Positions 21,201 through 28,100 of a stretch of DNA of 40,489 bases are shown here, in pieces. This stretch comes from a virus. A program made the position numbers and the translations under genes. Position 1 is the stretch's first letter, and every line of letters begins with the position of its first letter. The stretch is from positions 2,488-42,976 of IMG/VR virus record IMGVR_UViG_3300030116_003141; one strand, 5' to 3'. The notes beneath the pieces were generated by a model. The model was not told the origin of the DNA. It saw only the letters and a program-made list of their open reading frames with translations, and did no database searches.

Positions 21201-24200
21201 AAACTTAGACTCGCCTTTTCCTACTCTAAAAAATTCTGTATTAGAGGCATCTTGTATACCACCTGCAGTAGCTAACGCTTCGTTTTGTATAGCATCTTGT
21301 TTGCTATCTGCTAATTGTTTGTAACCTTTTTCTTTTAACAATGGTGCTACATAATTCATGTAAGCAATATTTGCAGCATCTCCACTTTGTTTAAAACCGC
21401 TATCTATTTTCCATTGTTCAAAAGTTTTAATACTAGGGTTGTCAAATAGTATTTGACCTAACATACTTACAACACCATTTTTAGAATATTTTATTTTTAC
21501 ATGGTGTTCATTTTTTACTTTATTATAAACAGGCTGTTTTATAACTTCTTTTAATAAAGCTTTTATTTCTTTACTGCCTGCAAATAATTGTTGATAAGTG
21601 TGCCATTTTTCATGAACAAATACTTCTTGAGTTGCTAAATCAGGATTTATAAACATAGATAAACCTATAGCTTGACCTGCTGCACCTTTACCATGCTCAT
21701 CTGTAATATTATTATCCCAAAATACTGCTGATTCAGGATTTTCTTTTCTAAACTCATCAGCCCATACTTTACGCTGACCTCTTGTTAAAGCTTCTCTACC
21801 ATACTTATCTTTACCAAAAAACATTTTAGCTTTTTTAAGCCTTCTTGCTTCTGCTGCTTTTTGTATTTCTTCTTTAGTTTTTGGTTTAGATTCTTTGTCT
21901 TTCTTTTCTTGTCGTTCTTCTTTTTCTTTTTGTCTTTGAGCTTTTATCTTATCGTAAGTACCTTGGTTGTCTGCTTTTATTTTCTTTTCTTCTTCTGTAA
22001 GCGCAGTTTTATCTTCTTCTTTATTAAGTATGTCTTCTACTGCAAGTATATTGTTTTGACGAGCTTCTAAGGTTTTTTCAGAATTTTTTATAAGGTCTAC
22101 CGTAGTGTGCTTGGTAGTTTTCATGTTACCATTCTCATCAATCCTTACCTCTTCGTAAACTCTAAACTTACCGTCTGGTTTTAATTCACGTTGATATATA
22201 ATATCATTGTTACCTTCTTCTACATTTTTAATGTATTTATGCTTACTGGTAACCATTCTATCTGCTTTCCTTCTTCTTTCTTCTTTTTTAAGTTTATCAT
22301 AAACTTCTTGATTTTCAGAAACCAGTTTAGAATCTTCTTCATTTAATGGTTGGTTTTGCTCTTGCTTTGCTAATACATCTTTTAATAAAGGAACAACTTC
22401 TTTTTGTATTCTTTCATTTTGACGACGTTTAGCGCTTTCAGTCATTATATTATCAACTTCAGACTTTGTGTTTTGTTGTAACGACTTCCAGCTTTGTTCT
22501 AAATTATCAAGCTCATTATCTAAACCTGCAACTTGTTTCTTTTTTGCAGCTAAACTTAAATCATTAGATTCGTCTATTTTAGCTTTTTCACTTTCTAATT
22601 TTTCTTTTTGTCTTTCGTATTCTTTTTTGTTTTCGTTTTTATTAAAAAGAATTTCTAATAACCGAGAAGATTCGTTAGCATTTAAACCAAAATCAGGCGC
22701 AAGCTTTTTAACTTCTTCTAATTCTTTTACAGAATTTAAATATGTATCAAGTTCGGCTTTTGTCATTTTGCCTTCTTGTTGTTTTTGAGTCAAAAAGTCT
22801 TTAATGTAGTCGCCTTTGTTTTGTGCAACACGTCTAATCATGTATGCAAAAAATTGATTGCTTTTCATAGCTCTTAACTCTTGAGCTGCACTTTTAGCTG
22901 TTGCTCTTTCAGGAGTGTCACGCTGACCTTGCATGTCGTAATCTTCTACCTCTTGGTCTAATATATCTAACCTTTCTTGGAATAAACCATCAGCAGCCAT
23001 TTCTTCTTGAAATAACTTTTTTCTTTCAGCTGAAACGTCTAATGCTGTTTTACCACCAGTAACCACCAAAGAAGATGTAAATGCAATCACACGCGTCGGT
23101 AAAGCTTCTTGGCTTAAAAAGTAATCTAAATAATTACCTACGTTTTCAGAAAATGTACCTCTTTCGTAATCTGTGTTTTGTTCTGCTATTCTGGTTTTCA
23201 TAGCCCAGTCTTGATACACTTCTTGAAATTGTTCAAGCATTGCATCAGTTAAAGCATAACCTGTAACTTGCGACATTTGTTGCACAAATCTTTTCATACC
23301 AGGCGCTTTCATTCTTAAAGCACCTTTTGATAATCCTTTTAAAATATTACCTGTACCAGTAAATATTCCTAATTGCGCACCATCTACTGCAAACCAATAT
23401 AAGTTATCTCTAAACACATCTGCTGCAGCCACAGAAGCTTGTTCTAATGGTACACCTTGTTCTAATGCATCATTAAGAGTTTGACCCGCTATAATAGCAC
23501 CTTCTGACATGTTACCTGCAAGACCACCACCTAAAAATGTAGTTGCCGTTCTTGCTATTTTAGAACCTTTTTCTGCTCCAACAAGTCCTGTAGCAGCTAA
23601 AGCTCTACCTGCTCTAAAACTTTTTTCACCTTTAGAAAGCATAGACAACCCCTTGTATAAATAGTTAGCACCTCTTGCACCAGCTATACCAGGAATAAAA
23701 AACGAAAGTGTAAAGGGAAGCGCTCTTGCAAAGTGTGTTGTCCAAAATTCTGGCTCTAACATACTTGACCAAGTAACTCCTGACATATCTTCTAAACCAG
23801 GTACTCTATCGCCAAATGATTGTAAATCTGCACCAGCTTCATGAAACCAATCAGAAAGAGGTTTGTTTAAATCTTCACCATATAATTCTTTATATAGCTC
23901 TGATTCCATTACTCTTGTATCAGGGGTGTCATCTATAAAATCTATAGCATCACCTATACCATCAAATACATCACCAAGACCAGCTAAAAGAGAACGACCA
24001 GCTTTTTCAACACCAGACATATCATAGTCTACTTGAGCTTCTTTTTCTTTTTGTTTAGCTAACGCTTCATTATATGCATCTAATTCTTGTTGCTCTTCAG
24101 GACTAAACCCTATACCAAATAAATCAGTAGCACTCGAAGAAGTTTGCTCTGGTATGTTTGTAATATTAGATGTATCTATTGTATCTGATGAACCCTGAGG

Positions 24201-24278
24201 TTCTGTTGGTGTGTTAGACAAAAAACCTAAATCGTATTTTTTGATGTCTTCACCTGGTTTACCTACTCCGTTTGACAT
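12249..24278 (-). CDS. Giant 4009-aa virion protein with RNA-polymerase-like and zincin-like motifs
   Basis: One unbroken 12-kb frame. Visible parts in order: hydrophobic LPFTLSFFIPGIAG (~186-200); Lys/Glu-rich coiled coil (~540-870) with an internal repeat (627-671 and 742-786); HEKWH at 889-893 with a possible third ligand E1000, as in zinc metallopeptidases; ADSASYMLP around 1843 and FKTHTH with K1898; DNFGIQNK near 2004-2010; R-I-P at 2188-2190, then GSDKDGDQLHI with the Asp triad at 2227/2229/2231; QFKRWFPTFL near 3782; hydrophobic segment ~3880-3892; strongly basic C-terminus. In bacterial beta-prime, R-x-P precedes DFDGD by 35 residues; here the distance is 39. I infer a virion-packaged polymerase related to crAss-like phage proteins, injected with the DNA. 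A giant phage polyprotein with 'large polyvalent' domains is the alternative and is not exclusive. It follows muralytic ejection-like genes with TAATG coupling. Confidence 0.6.
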   Translation of the reverse strand: MSNGVGKPGEDIKKYDLGFLSNTPTEPQGSSDTIDTSNITNIPEQTSSSATDLFGIGFSPEEQQELDAYNEALAKQKEKEAQVDYDMSGVEKAGRSLLAGLGDVFDGIGDAIDFIDDTPDTRVMESELYKELYGEDLNKPLSDWFHEAGADLQSFGDRVPGLEDMSGVTWSSMLEPEFWTTHFARALPFTLSFFIPGIAGARGANYLYKGLSMLSKGEKSFRAGRALAATGLVGAEKGSKIARTATTFLGGGLAGNMSEGAIIAGQTLNDALEQGVPLEQASVAAADVFRDNLYWFAVDGAQLGIFTGTGNILKGLSKGALRMKAPGMKRFVQQMSQVTGYALTDAMLEQFQEVYQDWAMKTRIAEQNTDYERGTFSENVGNYLDYFLSQEALPTRVIAFTSSLVVTGGKTALDVSAERKKLFQEEMAADGLFQERLDILDQEVEDYDMQGQRDTPERATAKSAAQELRAMKSNQFFAYMIRRVAQNKGDYIKDFLTQKQQEGKMTKAELDTYLNSVKELEEVKKLAPDFGLNANESSRLLEILFNKNENKKEYERQKEKLESEKAKIDESNDLSLAAKKKQVAGLDNELDNLEQSWKSLQQNTKSEVDNIMTESAKRRQNERIQKEVVPLLKDVLAKQEQNQPLNEEDSKLVSENQEVYDKLKKEERRRKADRMVTSKHKYIKNVEEGNNDIIYQRELKPDGKFRVYEEVRIDENGNMKTTKHTTVDLIKNSEKTLEARQNNILAVEDILNKEEDKTALTEEEKKIKADNQGTYDKIKAQRQKEKEERQEKKDKESKPKTKEEIQKAAEARRLKKAKMFFGKDKYGREALTRGQRKVWADEFRKENPESAVFWDNNITDEHGKGAAGQAIGLSMFINPDLATQEVFVHEKWHTYQQLFAGSKEIKALLKEVIKQPVYNKVKNEHHVKIKYSKNGVVSMLGQILFDNPSIKTFEQWKIDSGFKQSGDAANIAYMNYVAPLLKEKGYKQLADSKQDAIQNEALATAGGIQDASNTEFFRVGKGESKFQTKMKDAWKLIKSSISKKSANNMMQENFPSLFSNDFGDMLNSAREEFSRPDKQRSYESYKRITAPFYLKTAEQSFAKSSIEQSLVANNDAINSRVEQVVNNFLLGRVQRPDVYDQQEMIENLFSNKASFLSKILADSKTGLDEEQKALIDEYYNKNAADVDNLLGGFYLEALNEIIQDKFEYGEIDEEELGQFQEETETAFGKIISEDFSRKVNERVANLVNEFLTEEYNVGKTGKSIRTKGHVYEALEKALRGTKYDFDLFKNRIELVVDNARKNKKEDADLTTDELLAEFIIYAENNMRHPGDVTRSMWNYFRSFTLEKANQWVVGADGKVSLQQSIPIRDARSVRNYTQGAIEKLINGESFQDNLNVLVLLESMREPSTRKQAIVGFLQKFHNEWINKIVTYDEIKDLRIEGKKISNYFTEEKINELQSALLNINWSKYFANGKQTEYAQKYLQSQLNFILNSSSTIKNSLVLKDRLKAAITRDFENWKQLPEEQQKSKENKASIFYIKGTKENNYTPKSFIKSNKNNFASLYRGLYTELYNTMYYFAGYNALSGMTKNAAGDTVELFNKTSYVHKNIENLMRILPTMSQERFDKLFGDNAIARLMREQGTGGRYAPELVISLGLYNEGQAKGKKNSQLTAQELTNARMMHLIDSIRNNSDSYNHFIGQLGDSSRQYYIGNAPLWSDANIESAMDSIQRTLGKKADIKSNAERLFAQLVKAGHITEVTQAMADAVTKAVKINYINKFYFSDLYYNRVNAQTAYDVDSKGKVKNFIEDLSKRVKGISSPLVSLHGKRIEPIIIKDPRIDGVQLADSASYMLPQHVRMMKIQYGEFDDIGANLKTLYYGQNLDNTTFESAMGANRIPLYFKTHTHALTGQAANKHKNLKYIQDVLKYRAAILGPNVIPVVYFDSSIKGGLLPSQMDKMSYTIEQIKEISEKINNNEPTGDLFNNKQDDLYKFVDEDGIVQYGFDGDNFGIQNKLDNRNKSSIMSKQYMSNLMVLNTVGSIKGMNSTGEGVLARLNNLLGEIKAAQVEEKFVQKSFENIYNERVEGLYSWIDGKAVEEFGPHFMGNEQFYNNVVASYVKKNIFQTRFAGTLSTEMTDIAYNYKIGEENTKTSGDLKTYREEDGVIKVAEIVISKSLAKEHNVKVGDMVFAARIPNSKIGDGLVFQVKEIMSNREGNAVIIPSVHGALIGSDKDGDQLHIAVLNKKSNLSKSENLKNEFLNLLFELYQQPEVQDLILQEVEFNENITKKGLDHIRNVHLTEKERKEFDRIKDDLLIMDEQDIQDRFIGNSVMLGIVASLNRSFNYFASGLGAIRSTNQTTIRYKEGKPINMGIINMKGKQEFLGVVSNLSDNKDKIWLSYAQFLNFIIDDGKFGNRAKFRMQEESANHFAFMLRMGLSLETVLDVMYDPLYVQYMEAFASGMSKSQALSKVTMFDNIDRSVETVTSGFSLNLLEGLESNLNGFTSLIVALDSFGKEMRILQQFASLDQKLPANYFEAYVLSRQVDEVMANQVDIARKFMSNGDLMSQSKAFKTYMNSKLEESIITESDASIIYNNTKDTFDFSEPKNVQFLYNALRYNKMAVYLKPDALQANDGLHKGLTFQDLLFNYSTLTNERFEEIKKLYKGRQQLEELLKEINDNAYNLISQHSDNGFIQLLKVRKDRKVFRRYKGDNREIVKYYNSINVDKQMYNAIQTDENIKLVREEFLKLPVELQNYFITYEFYNNKFGAGTGNTFLMFLPKNVRSEVKRASDFIEKNKTKNNIQKEMYHANELFTGGYKFFTEEFVDKIDGDIKDETLVLFRMAEILKSFSVNKFMDALNSFSGYTKPMANNTYVKYNENGTKTSYQLQSPIISKLTEKEAKAESKINPIQTKGKVLFKISYKIFEQDESGKTKITNESHIIKGDNKLNELDAILTYSGAIQSNYNKLKNEGTFYLKSEDQSSFAFDNDIMFSEEAFAKERGYISSFKTLGDLQVDNPEAYTRFKKDYDEWSISISKVKDIREQLYKDSNVFREEKDDEGNQIPFTTAQNLMFANKQLSTLTDYFNRLVDLHPLAKNNLAQEIQYLYGAARSNEQETYWRKTPAGRALMDKATTEQRFSDISVVEMFMSPGDMGQYHPTIASVRRNLERGNQLMHRDLKRMTEELNEAYNNLYKSKYGLLTIPTKFVSRMPVLRLLKSTESVSDKLFENILVRKSRIKRFVEGKEESIKHESVHRLNSAIFNADNSIKSAAVTKMIKDGLLSKEEAAYAGVVSRYTQFYNQLAKSKGLYTKDRKYYSPLADSSYYEVLRKRGIYGVYYKFAGRAGDASMVKIRAYNPLSGKEEVKPLKDFLSIYSATKEEVKEFLTNNPHLESVVKLSDFTQSNRILKTAQLTSLAKGYLNQGRDVLGNEIVSEEGANQVITTESKTMNRYLSERSHRAEYLASGNLQYAMYNYVKTMVFQHGTEFFDGSRYNRIEFFINKNSTNKKRESRLLLLNSASTMSSKELARKAKNKRYNMADELRQRYAVPNFGGFEAYKFEIGAGMTYLEKNPNKISNNAVRYMKETMLEAFVMQRPKQTISPFPELERSFVNFFVNLTMRVGLGINTTAAMYNVLIGKYNAWRSQGTVKFAKAHMRWMGISNVTGAFSASQSRKTRLLLEEFGILTYRPEEQLEGAKFDTYLDKILFYPMVSAERFIQEVQFLGELTDEQWNAYDLDENNNLIVVDPKNVLSIDDVARKQRKVQNMQGRGYSAIDQRMMQTYVVGSAVLQFKRWFPTFLSERLGKGNYIDYIDDFGEIYTGTLKAFATEDGKIKLKKYVDPLHYTKFYLDPNLWNPSAKSNNQYQKDGLTLAQTQALQRLHRGMTGLLLVAGLLAASGDDERIKKLLADMALITNAEKLKNMIIMPAFSTFLNLYYLVITLITQEEYKRDSKYGLKGDPKWKRWAAALTPNLSNPFGSPDDENLKTFLWGAPAKRGQTIRKFKRKKRERKNRYGRN

Positions 24279-26095
24279 TATCTATTTTTTAAAGAGTCAA
24301 ATATTTTTCCGCTTATTTCTGATGCTTGTTTTATAGCCAGAGGGTCAAAACCTTGAGCTGCAAATACATCAGAGAATGCTTGTGCTAATAATTTTTCGTC
24401 ACCTGATAATAAAGCAGCGTTTAAAGATTGATTAATAGCTGCGCTAAAATTATGAGGCATATTTTCTATAAAAGCTTGTGGGTTTTTTGTTGATAAAGCT
24501 ATCCCTAAAAGTAAAGATTTAACTTTAGTGTTACCTTTTACTCCTAACGCTTCTAAACTTTTATTTAAATCTTGCATATAATAAGAAGAATATTCTCTAT
24601 ATCTTTCTGGGCTAGAATTTAATTTTATATCAGCAAAAGTAACATTTTTACCTGACTCTTTTGCTACAATACCTTCTTCAGCAAGATTTGTTTCATATTG
24701 CTCTTGGTCCATTGCTAACAATTTATTTAATCTTTCTGCTTTTATTGAGTCAGTAAAATCAATTTCTTTATAGAATATTTGGTCACCGTCACCACCAAAT
24801 ATTTCAGCTACATCAGATAAGAAGCCTTCATTGTTTTGTAACATAACAACTACAGTAGGCTCTAAATAATCATCCATACCGCTTGTATCTTCATCTTGCA
24901 TTATAAGTCTTCCATCAGGAGTTTTAAATGCTAACATTGCACCATTTACATAATACTCATCGCCTACGTCAGGAGCAGTCATCATTTGACCACCGTCTTC
25001 ATTAAACAACAAACTACCATCAGTACTCATAATTTTACCAAGCGCTATAGGCTCTCCACCATTTTCTTCCGAACCAAGTGGTACACCAATTTGAGAAAAA
25101 TCATTAGCACTTAAATCAAAGTACGCCTCTACTAATTGTGTAAGGTTTTCATTAAACATTTCTTTACCTTCAACGTTACTTTCTAATAAAGGATTGTCAG
25201 ATAAATATCCTAATTCTTTTAAAGGTGTAAGTTTCTTTTTAAACAATGGGTCGTTGAAGTAACCTTTAAGTGTAGATGCTTTAAGTTGACCTATACCTAT
25301 TAAGCCTTCTGATAAGTTTTTAGCTATTTTACCTTTTGCTGTTTTATCTGTACCTTGTATAGTAGCGTAATCTCCTTTAGCTCCTACATATGCACTTGCA
25401 TATTCTTCTATCATTTCTATTGTAACATCTTGCATTTGCTCAGGTGTCCTTTTATTTTCTCTAGCGTAGTTTTGAGTGGCTACCATTAAATTGTTTTTAT
25501 ACGCTAACACAGCTTCAACTCTTGGTTTTCCTATAAAATCATTCATATAACCTTGAGGTGGATTTTCAAAAGGAATCATTTCTAAACCAAATTCAAAATT
25601 ATCTATAGCCCCACTTCTAAAAGCATACTCTTCGTTTATCTGCCTTTCAAACATTGGCTTATTGTCATTACGAGCTTTTACAAATTTTTCATATTCTGCT
25701 ACGTTTCTAGACATTGCTTTTATTTCTGGGTCGTTAAACAACTCTAATGAAATGTTAGTCATGTACTCAGGTCCTATAGAATTATAGAAATGAGTTAGGT
25801 TACCACCGTAGTTGTTTTTTATTTCGTCTTGTATTTTATTACTTACACCCTGAACTTTTTCTGTAATAGTTGCTATATCTTTATCTCTTACCCCTAACCT
25901 TGTAGCAACATCTTTAATGTTTTGAGCAGATTGCATCATACCTTGAAAAGCTTGTAACTCTTCCTCGCGGTCTTGTCTCTTTAAATCACGAATTAACAAT
26001 GCCTGTTGTATTCCGTATTTATTATTTTGTCTAGCAGTAGGAGAATTGCTGAACGTAGTCATAGCTCCTGCTATTTTTGAAAAATCTAATGCCAT
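24278..26095 (-). CDS. 605-aa putative internal/ejection protein, unknown
   Basis: The protein is mostly helical, acidic in the middle and without cysteine-rich or membrane segments. The start, MALDFSKIAGAMTTFSNSP, is followed by a helical stretch (~25-75) that could form a coiled coil. Later there is an Asp/Gly-rich region around residues 340-440 (GDEYYVNGAMLAFKTPDGR) that looks like a small beta domain. I recognise no family. It lies between a lysozyme-like gene and the giant gene; its TAA shares a base with the giant ATG, and it begins one base after the previous stop. This tight coupling suggests the products are made and packaged together, so cargo/ejection protein is the best guess. Confidence 0.65.
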   Translation of the reverse strand: MALDFSKIAGAMTTFSNSPTARQNNKYGIQQALLIRDLKRQDREEELQAFQGMMQSAQNIKDVATRLGVRDKDIATITEKVQGVSNKIQDEIKNNYGGNLTHFYNSIGPEYMTNISLELFNDPEIKAMSRNVAEYEKFVKARNDNKPMFERQINEEYAFRSGAIDNFEFGLEMIPFENPPQGYMNDFIGKPRVEAVLAYKNNLMVATQNYARENKRTPEQMQDVTIEMIEEYASAYVGAKGDYATIQGTDKTAKGKIAKNLSEGLIGIGQLKASTLKGYFNDPLFKKKLTPLKELGYLSDNPLLESNVEGKEMFNENLTQLVEAYFDLSANDFSQIGVPLGSEENGGEPIALGKIMSTDGSLLFNEDGGQMMTAPDVGDEYYVNGAMLAFKTPDGRLIMQDEDTSGMDDYLEPTVVVMLQNNEGFLSDVAEIFGGDGDQIFYKEIDFTDSIKAERLNKLLAMDQEQYETNLAEEGIVAKESGKNVTFADIKLNSSPERYREYSSYYMQDLNKSLEALGVKGNTKVKSLLLGIALSTKNPQAFIENMPHNFSAAINQSLNAALLSGDEKLLAQAFSDVFAAQGFDPLAIKQASEISGKIFDSLKNR

Positions 26096-26096
26096 G

Positions 26097-28100
26097 TTAA
26101 TTTAAATTTCCTGTTGTGTCTTTTGTGTCTGTACTATCTTTACCAATGTTTTGTAATATACCTGACAATGCAGACATTGCATACTGGTTTGATTCGCTAG
26201 TTTTATTGTAATCACCTATTGCATCTATAAGAGCTTGATTGTTTTCTTGGTCTTTAAAGTTTCTATTAAACTCCATAGCTTGTTCATACAAAGATATACC
26301 CTGCTTAGATATTCTATCTTTTCTTGCTTGGTCTAAACTTTTTTGTAATTTTTCATTACCCATATCTGCAGTTAGTTTTGCTTGTGTATAATCACCAACT
26401 GCTTGTTGATACATCTTCATTCCGTCCATTCTCATAGCTGCACTTTTTCCCGCAAGGTCTACAAGAGCATTTACTCTTGATGCGTCTACAGCACCCATAT
26501 TAGCTAAAGCCATACCACGTTGCCCACCTGATATAGCCATTACATTTTTCATAGCACCTGAATAAGCTTGATTTAAATCTTTAATAGCAGCCATTTTTTC
26601 CTCATAAGGCATACCTGTTTCAGATATTTCTTCTGCTTTTCTTATAGCTTCTAACATTAAAGGGGATACTCTTGCTTTATTTACCTTGTCTTTTTTTTGC
26701 GCTTCATACAAAGATAACAATCCTGCACCAGCACGCAAAGCATTAGAAACACTTTCACCATTAATTCCTAAATTCCTTAAACCTTCACCTATTTTTTGAC
26801 CAGCTAATTTTAAACCAGCAAATTTTATAGGTTCAGAAGCAGGAACATCTAACATGCTTTGTCTTGTAGGAGTCACATTCATTTCATTAGGAATAGATTT
26901 TATTCCTTTAACGTCTAATGAAATAGTTTCTACTTCTTCTCTAGTTTGTGGTTGAACTGGTTGAGTAGGCGTAGTAGGCGTAGCAGGCGTAGTAGGTGTT
27001 TCTGTTTTAACAGGTTCTGGAACAGTCGAATCAAATCTAGATAAAAAATTAGAAATGTCTTCTTCACTATAACTAGGTATATCCATACCATATGTATCCC
27101 TGATACTAGTGCTTGCTGGTCTTTTTAAAGAAGTTAAATATTTATCAGCTAAATCTCTATCTTCAAAACTTAAAGACGAATCTTCTTTTAATCTATTTAA
27201 TTTAGATATTCTAGAATTTTTAACATCAGATAAATGTTGACTATATAAACCACTAAGACTTACATTTCGAGTTCTTCTTAAGTCGTTTATATTTTCAGCA
27301 TCTAAAACTTCAGCAAAAGATTTAGCTTTTAATATATTTTTTTCTTCTTCATTGTAGTCTGTATCTGCATCAATCCTAGAAACTATATCATTATAAACAG
27401 TTGTTTGACTTTTATTTAATTTAGAAGTATCAACTACAGAAGGTTTTTTTGTAGGTTTTTTTGTTTCTACAGGTGGTTTTTCAGCAGCTAACTTATCTTT
27501 TATACCTCTTTGTACTTGAGATGCTCTTTCTATAACTGCTTCATACTCAGGGTTTTCAGAAACAAGACTTAAAGGAAAAACACCATCTTTGTCAAAAAGA
27601 GCCATTTTTTCCTGATACATTCTTGGGAACATTTGCTCTAAAGATTCGTCTGGAGCATATTTAGAATTTATTCTTTCCCCCTCTAAAGCCTCTGAAATCT
27701 CTAACTCACTTGTAGTAGTATCACTAAGAAGAGGTTCGTAACCAGGCATTCCTGTTGTAAAAGTTTCCCATAAATCACTTCTATTAAGAGCTTCGTAATT
27801 ACCTGTAGAAACTTCATCAAGAACTCCACGCATATCTAACAAGGCTAACATTGCAGCTTCTTGGTCCGCAGCATTAGGACTCCAAGCATCTATTCCGTAT
27901 TTAGCTAAAACATCATTTCTTGTGTCTGTAGTAAATTGACCTGCACCAAAAGCTGTGCTATTACCAGATGACCTATTAAAACCACCTAAATTATTTGCAC
28001 CTGATTTTGTTTTATCAGCCTCGTATCTATAAACATAGGTAACAAACTTTTGTAAATATTTGTTTGTCTTTAATAGATTTATAAATTTTTGCTTATCCAT
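26097..28100 (-). CDS. 667-aa protein with N-terminal lambda-lysozyme-like domain
   Basis: Residues ~15-125 resemble the phage lambda endolysin (transglycosylase) fold: a Y-R-Y-E with candidate catalytic E27, then NSTAFGAGQF (48-56), Y-G-I-D-A-W-S-P near 68-75, A-x-D-Q-E-A-A, and a G-N-Y-E-A-L-N ... W segment like the G-D-x-x-x-A-L-x-x-x-x-x-x-W of that family. A Pro/Thr linker (~365-385, TPTTPATPTTPTQP) separates an acidic helical region from the C-terminal half, which is Ala/Met-rich and helical with a cluster of short Gly-rich stretches. The modular, long form suggests a virion-borne muralytic ejection protein rather than a lysis enzyme. It overlaps the previous gene by eight bases and reaches to within one base of the next. 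Confidence 0.65.
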   Translation of the reverse strand: MDKQKFINLLKTNKYLQKFVTYVYRYEADKTKSGANNLGGFNRSSGNSTAFGAGQFTTDTRNDVLAKYGIDAWSPNAADQEAAMLALLDMRGVLDEVSTGNYEALNRSDLWETFTTGMPGYEPLLSDTTTSELEISEALEGERINSKYAPDESLEQMFPRMYQEKMALFDKDGVFPLSLVSENPEYEAVIERASQVQRGIKDKLAAEKPPVETKKPTKKPSVVDTSKLNKSQTTVYNDIVSRIDADTDYNEEEKNILKAKSFAEVLDAENINDLRRTRNVSLSGLYSQHLSDVKNSRISKLNRLKEDSSLSFEDRDLADKYLTSLKRPASTSIRDTYGMDIPSYSEEDISNFLSRFDSTVPEPVKTETPTTPATPTTPTQPVQPQTREEVETISLDVKGIKSIPNEMNVTPTRQSMLDVPASEPIKFAGLKLAGQKIGEGLRNLGINGESVSNALRAGAGLLSLYEAQKKDKVNKARVSPLMLEAIRKAEEISETGMPYEEKMAAIKDLNQAYSGAMKNVMAISGGQRGMALANMGAVDASRVNALVDLAGKSAAMRMDGMKMYQQAVGDYTQAKLTADMGNEKLQKSLDQARKDRISKQGISLYEQAMEFNRNFKDQENNQALIDAIGDYNKTSESNQYAMSALSGILQNIGKDSTDTKDTTGNLN
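26965..27000 (-). repeat. Four tandem 9-bp units coding a Thr-Pro linker
   Basis: The plus strand shows four consecutive copies of a 9-bp unit, gtaggcgta, with small changes in units 3 and 4. On the coding strand they give the T-P-T/T-P-A linker of the lysozyme-like protein. Repeats of this kind can change length by slippage, which would alter linker length without breaking the frame. Confidence 0.8.

Noticed and set aside
21861-22070. Plus-strand Phe/Leu-rich frame resembling a membrane protein
   Set aside because: It is the complement of the Lys/Glu-rich coiled coil of the giant protein, where AAA/GAA codons read as TTT/TTC.
26289-26716. Two TATCTTTGTA matches inside the 667-aa gene (26289-26296 and 26709-26716)
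   Set aside because: Both lie in coding DNA and encode S/I-L-Y-E; they are probably chance and show that the -7 box alone is weak evidence.
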